DNA of 64,000 nucleotides from Lepraria neglecta (taxonomy: Eukaryota; Ascomycota; Lecanoromycetes; Lecanorales; Stereocaulaceae), in contig CM065649.1 of the NCBI GenBank assembly GCA_033220425.1, forward strand, positions 4,464,001-4,528,000, given 5' to 3'. A model generated the notes under the pieces. That model ran no database searches, was not told the origin of the DNA, and was given only the letters and a program-made list of their open reading frames with translations. Shown here one piece after another: positions 43,518-53,939 of this stretch. The position numbers and the translations under genes are program-made. Numbering within the stretch: the first letter of the stretch is position 1; each line of letters opens with the position of its first letter.

Positions 43518-44484
43518 TCAAAAAGGGATCACTTCTCGACGCGTTGGAGCCCGGAGGTCACTTCGAAACCGGATTTCTCTGGTGTATCTGACATATTCAT
43601 TTCTATTGTAGAGCTTTTGCTCTCTCACAACCGAGGGAATGCGCGGCAGATACAAGGCGGATTTCCCAGTCTTGCTTTTCGGATTGTGGCATTTTTCATG
43701 TCTTGTACTCATCAACGCGTACTCCCACTCCCATCTTCCCTCCTCCACCAAGCTCTCGTTCATCCACACCTCCTTCCTCGGGAACGAAAAGCCATCCCAC
43801 TTCCTCGCTATCCCACCGATGTACTCCCAAACGACCTGAAACACCTTCTCCTTCCTGGTGTATCGGTCCCTCCTCATCCACGCCTCGTCCAGCTCTCTCA
43901 AGTAACCAGATCTAGATTTGGCTCGCTGCCACTCGATGCCATCTATCTCTCGCTCAGCAACACAGCAGCGTCTTCAATATTATGTGAGGGTACCTGGCTT
44001 TGGCTACGATCTCTTGCAGGAGGAGGGATAGGTTGTCCTCATACCTTTTGACTGCGAGTTCAAAAAGCGATTCACTCTGAGTGTGACCATGTTGCCCCAC
44101 AGTCGTTTGCACCCTTACGAGTGATCGCTCCGGTGCACTCTGGATGTCACCATGCTGCCACACAGTGCTTTGCATCCTTGGGAGTGTCCACCGTTCAGTA
44201 CTACTGGATCGACTTTGGATGTGACCATGCTCACCCATGGTCCTTTGCACCCTTGCGAGTGATCGCTCAGTACAAGATCTACCCTGGATGTCACCACGAA
44301 TGGTGCTTTGCATCCTTACGGGCGATCGGTCGAAGCTACTATCCTCTTCTATAGTACACTTCGAAAGAAGACCTGACAACTCATCCACTAGGCCAGTCAT
44401 CTCGCCGCCTATCTCCTCACCTCCTCTCTCCTCACCTCCTCCATCAGCGCCGCCCCCATCGCCAGCGCCGCCTCCTGCCCCCAC
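43518..44484 (-). CDS. Possible protein gene with four internal repeats, unknown function, model uncertain
   Basis: Two adjoining minus-strand frames look coding. The upstream one (44484-43954) begins in a Gly-rich stretch, then TGLVDELSGLLSKCT, then four imperfect repeats of about 17-25 residues (SPVRMQSTIRGDIQG, SLARVQRTMGEHGHIQS, TLPRMQSTVWQHGDIQS, SLVRVQTTVGQHGHTQS) and FELAVKRYEDNLSLLLQEIV. The downstream frame contains EIDGIEWQRAKSR, LRELDEAWMRRDRYTRKEKV and FQVVWEYIGGIARKWDGFSF. No canonical intron I tested joins them in phase (donor AG/GTACCC near 43999), so either a frameshift or a wrong exon model is present. The opposite strand is also open here, but its translation lacks regular character. 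Treat as a hypothetical or pseudogene. Confidence 0.35.
44090..44335 (-). repeat. Four imperfect repeats of about 55-75 bp within the possible gene
   Basis: On the plus strand each unit contains GGATGT(C/G)ACCA...TTTGCA(T/C)CCTT followed by (G/C)GAGTGATCGCTC or a variant. Units start near 44081, 44141, 44216 and 44283. They correspond to the repeated R-M/V-Q-S-T...H-G-H/D-I-Q-S peptide. Confidence 0.65.
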
Positions 44485-46096
44485 GCCGACATCTGCGCCA
44501 CCACTACCCCGTACCCTTGGTACAACGGGTTCATCCCCTTCCCCAGCCCCGTCCTACACCCCGCCTACGCCAATTGCCTCCCCCCCACCCCGACCGCAAC
44601 GACCCCGTTCATGATAACTACCGGTATATTGATTTTGCCAAATATTTCGCTCCGTCAAGGATTTACCGGAACTTCACTACTGATTTGCGATGAAATACCA
44701 GAGCGTACAACCAAAGTTCTGTTCAGAAAGCGCAGAAGTGTGAGTTTGGAAGTATTTGGTAGTCAGAGAATGAACGTGTGGGGTGAAGAAGAAAGGAGGA
44801 AGGAAGGGACTGCGCGCAGCATATAAGGAATTCTGAATTTTTCAGCGTAATCTACGCACTGAGTCATTGGCCTAATTCCCTCGCTTCTTTTAATGGGCAT
44901 TTCCCCTTCCAAAATGCAATTTAAAGTGTTGCCAAGCTGAATATTCGCAGGTTTCACGGCTTGCAACCAAATAAATCTATTATTTCCAGCTTGGTACGCC
45001 CATCTACTGGTTGAAAACATACTCTTTCTATCCAGCTGGATGAACAAATGCCTGGGTTGCATCCTCTCAAAATGAGTGGCTTTGAGAAAACCAAGTTGGA
45101 TGTCAGAGATTTCAATGGCCTTTGGCCCTTCTAAATAATCTACAACTCGCGCTTTCATATGCACGAATATTGGCAGAGGAATGCTTTAACGCCCCTGCCA
45201 AGTGAGCAGACGACCATGTTCTTTGCCCTTCGATGAGCGGTTTCCAAGACTCGCCAAGCTGATAATGCGCGGGTTCTCAGGACCAAGCCCGAATTAAATT
45301 ACTATTTGCCAAAGCAGGTGCACGTAAATTTACGGATTCGGCACTTCACCCACGTCAAGTAGTGACTATGTTATCGGGCTGCATCCTCTCGCACTCCTAC
45401 TTTTAAGCTCCACGTTGATCCTGAATTGCGGCATTGCAATATCTCGAATGCGTTCCGACGGAGTGGGTCGAAGCTCCTAATGAGTTGAATTCGAGCAAGT
45501 TATTAGGCCGGAACTCCTTGCCACCAGCACTTTCAAGCTCTGCACTGAGTTGGCAGGCGGAAATTCTGATACCCAGGAGAGCCGGGTACCAGCTCCTCGA
45601 ACGGCCAGGGCACTGCTCTGACCACCTCACTCCCTGTACATATGTGCGCTCGTATCCCGTTTCAGCATGTGATTTCTGAAGTCAAGCTCATCTAATTTTA
45701 TATTCAGATTCCCATATTCTGGAATTTCTCTTGTTCTTGAGTCACAGAAGGCTCTGAACCCACATCTCTGAAATTTTTTCATATTCTCAGATGTCAAGAT
45801 CGTCAACGATAATTGAATATATCAAAAATTGGGAATCCTTGGCGTTGAGCACATTTACGGTCTCCCATGTATTCCACGATCCAAAAGCCCTACTACAAAC
45901 GGGTTCTAGAACTTCCAGGTCTTTGAACTCAATCTTTTTCTCTTCATATTGTCACGTTGGATGGGAAATGTCCTGATATTCACATGCGGCTTGATAGGCG
46001 ACATTTGGGAAACCATTCGTTAAAATGTCCCTAGACAGATATCTGTTCTTGAAAGCCGGAAGTCTTACGCAAGTACTTGTTCTAAATCATATCTGA
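44485..46096. other. Gene-poor region with a diverged duplication
   Basis: The segments near 44880-45080 and 45215-45400 share strings such as GCCAAGCTGA, (A/G)AT(A/T)(T/C)GC(A/G)(G/C)G and TGCATCCTCTC in the same order, suggesting an old tandem duplication of about 190 bp. The minus frame 45164-44763 crosses the first copy but has no recognisable motif. Confidence 0.4.
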
Positions 46097-46939
46097 TTGT
46101 ACAGACTCCACTTCCTGAGAGAAGACAGACAGCCCAAGATATCGCCCATTGAGACCCTCCCCGCAGAGATCCTGGCGCACATAACCACTTGCCTCACTCC
46201 CCACGAAACAATGCGCCTTGCATTCACCAGCCACGAACTCTGGCAAACTCTCGGCTCTCCAAATGGCGAGATAGAGTGTCAAAAGGCCATCTTCGTGTCT
46301 AGTCTCGGCTACAAGTTGCCCGAATACCTATCATCCCTTCACCAGCGGCATCAAAACCTGTTCACACTACTCCCTCCCCTTCGAACTCATCCACGCCCTT
46401 GCCAAAACGGAAACCACTCCATAACCGGACCTGGACCACTTAACCCACCAATGCCCACGCCCAGTCCCCGAACAAGATATTCGATATACACCATCTCCAC
46501 CATGCGTATTCCTCAAAACAACCATCTCTTCCTCAACCTCCACTACATGCTAAAACTCCCAACCAAAGACGCCCTAATAACTTTACTCAGAGCGAACGTC
46601 AACTTCTAGTACTACCCACACTCCGCAGCATACCTGAGTGGATTCGCCAAAAAGATAAGTGCCCTGCCAGGACAGTGGGAGGACGAACCGGGTTTCCTGT
46701 TCTACGATGGGTCATGCGAGCGCTGCGGGACGAGATATGATTTTGACGTGAACATTGAAACCTTTCCCAAGGGATGGGATGATGAAACTCAGGTCTATTA
46801 TCGGACGAGGTGGTGGTGGGTGACTTTGAAGGCGAAGAAAGATTTCGGATGTTCTGGAAGGGCTGGGGAGCAGCCTTGGGTGGATCATGCGAATTATTGG
46901 AGGGGTGAGCGGCCTAGGGTTGAGGAGTGGAAGGCCTGA
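46097..46939 (+). pseudogene. F-box protein with one in-frame TAG
   Basis: SPIETLPAEILAHITTCLTP at the start of the frame is a typical F-box (binds Skp1 in SCF ubiquitin ligases), followed by HETMRLAFTSHELWQTLG. The frame is open for 170 codons to TAG at 46607-46609, after LLRANVNF, and then continues in the same frame for 110 codons (YYPHSAAYLSGFAKKISAL, YDGSCERCGTRYDFDVNIET) to TGA at 46939. The later half has a CxxC pair and Trp-rich text typical of the C-terminal part of fungal F-box proteins. One CAG-to-TAG change would explain the break. The TAG is followed by TACTAC, not a known readthrough context. The true start is unclear because no ATG with a good leader precedes the F-box. Confidence 0.6.
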
Positions 46940-47221
46940 GCTTGTCCCGCGAATAGAGAGTGCCTTGCGTAATTGATAGCCTGTTCAATTGGGATCTGGG
47001 AGGCATTTGGATTCGTGTTTTGGTGTAGGTAGTGATTTATAGAAGGCAGAAGAGCATGTACGGTAGATACGATAGACTTAATATTGGCTTAGCCACATTT
47101 TACCAATATAGGGATGTCTCACATCGACTCCGCTATCTCAAGACACGCTTCAAATCGCTAATACATCAGTACGTCAGGGGTATCTCGCGAAATGGCTGGC
47201 AAAAAATCAAGCTTGTCGTCC

Positions 47222-49519
47222 CTAGAAGCTATACATCCTAACCTCACAATCCTCCCCACCGCTCACCATCCTCCCATCACTCAACCCAATACAACTAATC
47301 GGCCCTGCATGACCCCCAAACGTCCGCTCACACTTCCCAGTCCTTGGATCCCACACCTTGACCATTCGATCCTCGGCCCCACTCACAACTCTCAGAGTAT
47401 CAGCCGCAAGTGCCCATACACCCTCAACATGACCAAAGAAGGTGCGCAGGCAAACATTGCGGTAAGTATCCCATAGGCGGATTGTGGAGTCGAGAGCGCC
47501 GGTGAGCATGTAGCGCGGTGGCATAGGGCGATCGCAGGTTATGAAGCCGGGGCCATAGGGTTCTTTAATCGGACTGTCCGTAGCTTGGGGCTGGGAGAAG
47601 TGGTCTGTGCTGGTTGTTGAGGAGGCGCTGTCGTGATCATCGAGGATGGTGTCTTCGAAGTCGAAGTCGTGGGGCAGGGGCACCACTTGTTGGACCTGCC
47701 CAACGTGGCCTTCGAATGTCTTTATGCAGGTTTTAGTGTCTAGGTCCCAGAGTTTAGCTGTGCAGTCATCTGAGGAGGAGAGGACAGTGCGGGAGGCGGA
47801 GTCGACTCGGACGGAGTTGACCCAGTCCGTGTGGCCACGAAGGGTGAAGCGGGACTGGTCTTCGAAGTTCCAGATTTTGATGGAGTGGTCCATCGAGCCT
47901 GTTGCCATGATTGAACCTATGATTCTGTCAGTCATTTACATGAAAAGGGCGTGGGACTTGGACACACCATCAAAGTGTAGACCGACGATGCCATTACTAT
48001 GACCTGTGAGGGTCGAGAGCAACTCGCCAGTCCTCCAGTTCCAGACTTTGACGGTCCGATCAAGACTACCGCTGATGAGCTTCGTAGAATCGAATTGTAG
48101 ACATCTGATCCCGCTCGTGTGCCCTCTCATCGTACGAATCTCTTCGCCAGAATCAATGTTCCAGGTCTTAATCGTATTGTCGTACGACCCAGTCGCGAGT
48201 ATCCATTCAGCTTCACACATCTGTAAGCACGTGACACCATTGGTGTGTCCCTTGAAAACCTTGGTTGAGCAACGCCCATGTTTCCAATTGGTGCCGACCC
48301 TGAATCTATCCTTGTAGACATCCTTCCAGGGTCGAGTACGTGGTCGGAAGTATGAATCATCGACGTCGGTGATAGATGGTGTAGGCAGCTGGTTCTTGTT
48401 GGAAGGCACTGTGGCTCTCATCGCCCTCTGTCCGCTCTCGTCGCTGGAGGACGCTGCTATCTGTGCCTTGGTTGTGTCGTTGTGGACCTCGGACGCAGCC
48501 TCAGGATATGGTGTGATATTCGGCGACCATTCGTTGAGTCCTCTGCCTGTGGCTCGTAATTGGATCTGCCGCTTCGATGCCCTTAATTTTTTTCTCTCCA
48601 TTAATGGTAGACCCCAGCCACACTTTGTACACTTCCGGTCGATATGCTGCTCGCACATCCTATGCCACACGACATCGTCGTCCGCGAGCGATCTCCACCT
48701 TTGGCTGACCTGTGCCGCTTTACATAACGATGTAGTGTCCAAAAAGCAAAGCACTTTGTAGGAAATCTCGGGTGGTAGTGCGGTTAGGAAGTCGATGCGG
48801 ATTAACTCTCGGACGTTTGTTGACAGGTATGACAGCTGCGGGAAGCAACATTGCGTAAGTATACCCTGCAGCATGAGGTTACGCTGCTTGGCGGGTGCAG
48901 CTGAGAAGAGCGACCACACGTGGGCTATGGCCTGCTGATCACCTTGCGAGAGGTCTTCAAGCTCATGCTGTAGCTGATCCATTGAAGGCTCATTGGTTTG
49001 CCTCCGACACTTTAGATCAGGCTGATGCCTATAGCAGTACTTCGTATTTGGGTCCTTCTGTTTTGCATTGCCAGACGCATCTACTCCTCCTCCCGGCGCA
49101 TACTGATCTGGGATATGTCTGGCTAGGAAAGGTGCCACGGTCTGCCCAGCATGCTTTGACGAGGCGGAGATTGAGATGTTGTCATGGTCGTCCTGACAGA
49201 TATCTTCGGTGGCAGTGACGGTTTCGAGCGAGGTCTGGTGGTCTGAGAAGGTGTCGGCGAAGGAAGATACGTTGGTGTCTTGGAAGACGGATTTTGGAGG
49301 CATGGTCTTTCTTCTCTTTGACGGGCTCTCAAGATAGTGGTCTTGCCTTTGGGGAGTCATAACTGCATTAGGGTGATAAAGGGAGCTTCGAGATTGCTTC
49401 GAGATGAAAGTTGTAAGAAAATATCCCTCTATTCTGTTATTGTAGGTCGGACATATTCGCTCAATTCGCAATCGATGGCGTGCGATGTCGAGTTTGCTTT
49501 CGGGGAGCTGCGTTGCCAC
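47222..49519 (-). CDS. sconB: Sulfur metabolite repression control protein (SconB/MET30-type F-box, WD40)
   Basis: The two exons end and begin at 47968 and 47916 (51-bp intron, phase 1). From ATG 49360 ([20 protein letters not shown]) the product is 695 residues; from the upstream in-frame ATG at 49519 it is 748. I prefer 49360, since the intervening 53 residues look non-conserved. The F-box is at residues 191-232 ([20 protein letters not shown]...RWRSLADDD). [16 protein letters not shown] and the W[20 protein letters not shown] segment precede seven WD40 repeats ([20 protein letters not shown] through [18 protein letters not shown]). By family it is the substrate receptor of an SCF ubiquitin ligase that inactivates the sulfur-assimilation bZIP activator when sulfur is plentiful. 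Part of the conserved block with ATG17, RIO1 and SMC3. Confidence 0.92.
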
Positions 49520-49976
49520 CTGTCGGAATGGCTACATTCTTCGCACGTAAGGGTGGTGTGCGCTGTCCTCCATCGAAGGTGCAATCCGACGTGATATCAG
49601 TTTCTGTAAAAAATACTATCACCGTTATCAGCACAAGTCATGGTCCACGGAAGAAAAGCGACTCCGTCTTTGGTGCCCGCAGCTATTCTAGCGCATCCCA
49701 AAAAGAAGAAGGGTTGTGTGCCGCCAAGCCTTCTACCAGCTGCAGATCCTCGTCATTATTGTTGATTCGAGCATTCACTCTCTCAGGAACGGGCTGGCAG
49801 TCAGACGTAAACAATTTTTATGCTACCACCAACACGAGTAGTGTATGTTAGCCCCATGGACCACGAACTTCATGGCTATGTACCCGAATAGCAATCCATC
49901 CTTGTGATGCCACCGCTCTTATCTTGACTTTAGGTCAAACAGCAGGCAACACCTTCGAAGCCTCAAGTCTTCCAAG
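49520..49976. promoter_or_regulatory. Divergent spacer between sconB and ATG17
   Basis: 457 bases (about 617 from the preferred sconB start). Short frames only. It should contain both promoters. No site assigned. Confidence 0.4.
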
Positions 49977-51431
49977 ATGGCATCCTCGAGCTCCTCACTC
50001 CCTCCTCCATCCCCTCGAATACGACCACCCACAACCAACTCCCCTCTCGACACGTTAGTCTCCCACCTGCTCGCCTCGAAGAAGTCTCTGTCTACTATAC
50101 ATGACGTCCAACGCGCCAACGACCTCTGCACCTCGACGCGCACCGCCCTCGAGCAAACCGCCATCACAACAGCTCGTACCTCCTTCCTCCGTTCTGGTAT
50201 CACATCGCAGGTGTCGGTGCTACAGCAAGTATATCAAAATACCTCCACTACGGCTAGGCAGGTTAAGAGTGAGTTTGAAAGCGTTGTAAGGGATTTGGAT
50301 GAGGCAGATGCGAGACTGAGGGCTACGTTGGATCAATTAAGGGGCACGTTTGTTGAGGCAAGGCTAAGGCCGGAGGGGGAGGAGAGGAGGAATCTACTAG
50401 ACTTTGTGGATGAGGGGGGCATGGAGGGTGTCTTTGGTGCAGTCAGAGGGGTTCTCGATGGGGCCGGGGAGGGGATGAAGGAGTTCGCAGACAGTAATAA
50501 AGGGTTTGAAGAGGAGATATGGAAGGTCGGGAACTTGTTGGGTGGTGGGAAGGATACAATGGGGCAGGAAAACGACGGAGGCAGTGTGGAGGTGGGACGG
50601 GGGATGCATTTACCGGGTATACTGCAGGAGATGGAAGATCATGCGAGGAATATGGCCGCCAATTTGGAGAGCTTGGTCAGTCATCTCGATCTTTGTGCCA
50701 AGGCTATTAGGCATACAGAAGGAGGTGGAGATGCCGCAATGAGGATCGCGAGTGATTTGCCTGAGGGGGTCGATCTCGGGCAGGATGCTGATGATGCGCC
50801 TGAGCGTATTGGCGAAGAACAATGGACTGATATGATGAGGGTTCTGGAAGAAGATGCTGGACAGGTTGAAGACGTGGTCATGGATATTAGAGAACACCTT
50901 GCAGGAATGGAAGCCCTGTATGAGCGTGTCGAATCTCATACCGATCGATTGGCCAAGGACCACGCATCCACAACTGCAGCATTCAGACTGTTGGAAGACA
51001 TTGGCAGCAAATTGCCGGGTTACATCACACAAAGCCAAGTCTTCCTCATCCGCTGGGACGAAGATAAAGAGAAGATCGAAGAACGTCTGGAAGAGCTTGA
51101 GGGCATTCGAGAATTCTATGACGGCTTCTTGAGAGCATATGACAATCTACTCATCGAGGTTGGCAGAAGGAAGGCTTTGGAGATGAAGATGGAGAAAGTG
51201 GTGCAAGAAGCGAAGTCTCAACTCGAAAAACTTTACGAGGATGATGTCGAGGAGAGAGAAGCATTCAGGAATGAAGAAGGCCATTTTCTGCCGCAGGATA
51301 TTTGGCCCGGGCTGGCGGCTCGGCCACTGCGATTTGACATTTTGCCAGTCGATGAGTCCGCAGCAAGAGTCCCTGACATATCGAAGTCGGTCATCCACCG
51401 AGCCATACGACGGATACATGCCGAGCGATAG
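49977..51431 (+). CDS. ATG17: Autophagy-related protein 17
   Basis: A single 484-residue exon matching the family size. The N terminus is a Ser/Pro-rich lead, then LDTLVSHLLASKKSLSTIHD and the helix ANDLCTSTRTALEQTAITTA-RTSFLRSGI. SEFESVVRDLDEADARLRAT, LRGTFVEARLRPEGEERRNL and LDFVDEGGMEGVF are characteristic Atg17 blocks. The rest is predicted long helices ending RKALEMKMEKVVQEAKSQLE, EEGHFLPQDIWPGLAARPLR and FDILPVD. Atg17 is the crescent-shaped scaffold that, with Atg29 and Atg31, nucleates the phagophore assembly site after starvation and recruits Atg1-Atg13. The ATG at 49977 is the first in frame. No intron is apparent. Confidence 0.9.
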   Translation: MASSSSSLPPPSPRIRPPTTNSPLDTLVSHLLASKKSLSTIHDVQRANDLCTSTRTALEQTAITTARTSFLRSGITSQVSVLQQVYQNTSTTARQVKSEFESVVRDLDEADARLRATLDQLRGTFVEARLRPEGEERRNLLDFVDEGGMEGVFGAVRGVLDGAGEGMKEFADSNKGFEEEIWKVGNLLGGGKDTMGQENDGGSVEVGRGMHLPGILQEMEDHARNMAANLESLVSHLDLCAKAIRHTEGGGDAAMRIASDLPEGVDLGQDADDAPERIGEEQWTDMMRVLEEDAGQVEDVVMDIREHLAGMEALYERVESHTDRLAKDHASTTAAFRLLEDIGSKLPGYITQSQVFLIRWDEDKEKIEERLEELEGIREFYDGFLRAYDNLLIEVGRRKALEMKMEKVVQEAKSQLEKLYEDDVEEREAFRNEEGHFLPQDIWPGLAARPLRFDILPVDESAARVPDISKSVIHRAIRRIHAER

Positions 51432-51806
51432 ATGCTTGATAGGTCTGTTTAGAGAGCCTACTGCACCGTGTCTGAGCACTTTTCGTTCATCTGAGTAGAG
51501 AAACATTAGCGTCATCAGGGCATAGACTTCGGCAGCATAGCGATTGGAAATGAAATGATTCTCAGTGCTCTCTTTTTTCTGCATTGAGACCAAAGGAAAG
51601 CCTCAATCCTCGTGGTAAACCAGGCTGATGATGCTCCTATACAAGAAGGAACTCTCATCGCCAGTGAGGAAGTAAGTTCAAGTGTTTGGATTCGTCATTG
51701 AAGTGCCATGAAATAAGAAGTACGGTAAAGATTTACGTACCTCCTGCTTGTCTGGTTGTTTAGAATTTTTTAGTCTGGTCCTTTCTGACAGTGATTCGCT
51801 TTTAGA
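51432..51806. other. Convergent 3' spacer between ATG17 and RIO1
   Basis: 375 bases. No gene seen. Confidence 0.4.
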
Positions 51807-53489
51807 TTAATGCTTGCGTTTTCCGGAACTGGCTATCATCTTCTTTTTGACATGCTTAGGTATTTTGTTTTCCCTCTGCACTTTTTTCTCCTCTTTCACC
51901 TGCTTTTTATGCTCTTTCTTAGCATCCTTATCCTCGAAGCGTTTGCCACGAGGCTTCTTTTCAGCGAACGGGTCTGCTTCATCTCCACTGACAGCTTCAC
52001 CTTCTGAAGATCCACAGCTTCCATCTTCTGAAGCTCCCTCAGATTCGCGAGCCTCATCTTGGTCTGCTGCTGGAGTCTCTGGCGCGAGCTTTTCTGCGAG
52101 GAGGTCGCGGTACACAAGATTGTCCTGGCCACCCTTTGCGACTTCACCAACATCCCTTTCAACGTCGTACACCTGCTCGAGTGTCTGGGGAATATACTGG
52201 TTGCGAAAGACTTCATTGTCAACCTCGGCGTTTGCATAATCTTCAGTTTCCTCCTCTGGTCTTGTTTCATACAACGTTTGTAAATCGTTGGCCATCTCTA
52301 ACGCAATAGTGCTGCCTTTAGCAGCGGTGACAAAACCAAATGTAGTCTTCTCCGATAGAACATCCACGCCCTTTCGTCGGAAGAAATCGCTGACATTCTT
52401 GACATCCATCCGCAGAAATTCCAGGCTTCGTGGATGGTAATGCTCGACGCTCTGGCTGACATCGATAAGCCAAAGTTTATCTTCATGGTACAGCACGTTG
52501 TATTCGCTTAGATCTGCGTGGACCAGACGGCACTTCTGGTATAGTATGCGCATATATCCCACAAGCTGAAGGTATAGCAACTTCCACCTAGCTTCGACAT
52601 CGCTTCCTACCAATTCTACGTCCTTCAGTCTTGGCGCTGGGACGCCTTTCTTGTCGCCCAGAAAACCCATAACGAGAACATGAAAGCGCAGCTGCACTGG
52701 TTCTGGACATGGTATGCCGGAAGCATGGATCCTCTTCAGGTTTCGCATCTCCTTCTCAGCCCAGACCTTGACCATGGCTCTATTGTTACTCTTGCTGTAG
52801 CCTTGTCTGAATCGATATTCTCCTGTAACGTACTTGTCTCTGTCCTGGAAGACCAGAATGCTGGTCTTGTAAACCTTGATTGCTCGGTGCAATGGAGTCA
52901 CAGCGGCCTCCGAGCCCTCTTCTTGGGGTATCGAGAGAGCATGGTAAACGTTTGCCTCCTTTCCGGTGGACAAACAACCGTTTACTTCCGACACAATATT
53001 CCTGTTGATCATCTGCAACAAGATCATGCGTGTGCGTGGGTCCAGCACTTGTTCACTCGTGGCGCGGTCACTCTTGTCTGCCACTCTGTCATGCTTGCCT
53101 TCAAGCCCAGACTGCCGATCGTCTAGTCTCAGCCTCCCTGCATGGCGAGATAAAGAGGTAACTTGATCATCTATGGAGGCAAGAGTGTTGGCTGTGGGCT
53201 TTTGAGGATTTGCCTTTGGGAAATTTGACTTCGGTGCATTTGGTTCGGCAGAGACCTCCTGGAGCCGGCGTTGCCTGTTGTAGGTCTTTGTGTAGTCTGA
53301 TGGGTTGTATGATGCGTAGTCTTCATCATCGAGATCTTCGCCTGCAAATATATCATCATAGTCTTCCTCCTGATCGTCTTCAAGATTATCTTGCTCTAGA
53401 TCTGTAGGCCTCTCATTTGCGTAGCCTTGGCCGGGTATAAAGTGATGAGTAGGTTGCTGCCCTACGGCAGGATCTTCGGGGTCCGACAT
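51807..53489 (-). CDS. RIO1: RIO-type serine/threonine kinase Rio1
   Basis: One uninterrupted 560-residue exon. An acidic N-terminal region (EEDYDDIFAGEDLDDEDYAS) precedes the RIO domain: the nucleotide loop GCLSTGKEANVYHA (about 171-184), Lys205 in RAIKVYK, the catalytic loop VHADLSEYNVLYH with Asp326, and the metal-binding IDVSQSVEHYHP (Asp343). The SVEHYHPRSLEFLRMD stretch and the long flexible insertion SRFRQGY-type (YRFRQGYSKSNNRAMVKVWA) are Rio1 features. The C terminus is a Lys-rich tail with KKMIASSGKRKH, likely for nuclear import. Rio1 acts in late 40S subunit maturation and 20S pre-rRNA processing. The start codon lies only about 113 bp from a transposon end, which implies that the 5' regulatory region is split (see the element at 53603-55744). 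Confidence 0.93.
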   Translation of the reverse strand: MSDPEDPAVGQQPTHHFIPGQGYANERPTDLEQDNLEDDQEEDYDDIFAGEDLDDEDYASYNPSDYTKTYNRQRRLQEVSAEPNAPKSNFPKANPQKPTANTLASIDDQVTSLSRHAGRLRLDDRQSGLEGKHDRVADKSDRATSEQVLDPRTRMILLQMINRNIVSEVNGCLSTGKEANVYHALSIPQEEGSEAAVTPLHRAIKVYKTSILVFQDRDKYVTGEYRFRQGYSKSNNRAMVKVWAEKEMRNLKRIHASGIPCPEPVQLRFHVLVMGFLGDKKGVPAPRLKDVELVGSDVEARWKLLYLQLVGYMRILYQKCRLVHADLSEYNVLYHEDKLWLIDVSQSVEHYHPRSLEFLRMDVKNVSDFFRRKGVDVLSEKTTFGFVTAAKGSTIALEMANDLQTLYETRPEEETEDYANAEVDNEVFRNQYIPQTLEQVYDVERDVGEVAKGGQDNLVYRDLLAEKLAPETPAADQDEARESEGASEDGSCGSSEGEAVSGDEADPFAEKKPRGKRFEDKDAKKEHKKQVKEEKKVQRENKIPKHVKKKMIASSGKRKH

Positions 53490-53600
53490 GAGGTCAAGAT
53501 TTCTCCTTCATCAAGTTGAGATCGAAGCTACAGTTGCCGGACTCGTTCGACTCCAAAGAAATTTAATAGTGCGTCGGCAAAAGTTCCGCGCGCCAAGCCC

Positions 53601-53602
53601 TA
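53601..53602. other. TA target-site duplication, left
   Basis: TA directly before the left inverted repeat, matching TA at 55745-55746, as expected for Tc1/mariner/pogo insertions. Confidence 0.75.
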
Positions 53603-53649
53603 AAAGATATCCCGGCCCGACCGCCACTCCGGCTCAACCGCCACTTTTT
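53603..53649 (+). repeat. Left terminal inverted repeat
   Basis: 47 bases, exact reverse complement of 55698-55744. Confidence 0.9.
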
Positions 53650-53939
53650 AAATATCGTACAAATCACTTATCTAGCTTATTATACCACCATAATATCAAT
53701 TAAAGCTCTAAAACTCATAAGGATGATCAATTAGTACTATATCAACAAGCTATATATGTCACAAACTCAATACGCAAAGCGCCTAGGGCGTTGGACCCTC
53801 CTTCCGCTCGAAGTAGCTGAAATCACTCCTTCTCCTCGATTTATTGCTAATATATCATGAGGCCTGATTGGCTGCTTATTGCGCTCACTCTGGGCTTTCG
53901 GAAGCTTCGTTGATTGCTTTCGAATAGCTACTTACTTCT

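Noticed and set aside
48006-49219. Plus frames across sconB
   Set aside because: Antisense shadows of WD40 and F-box exons.
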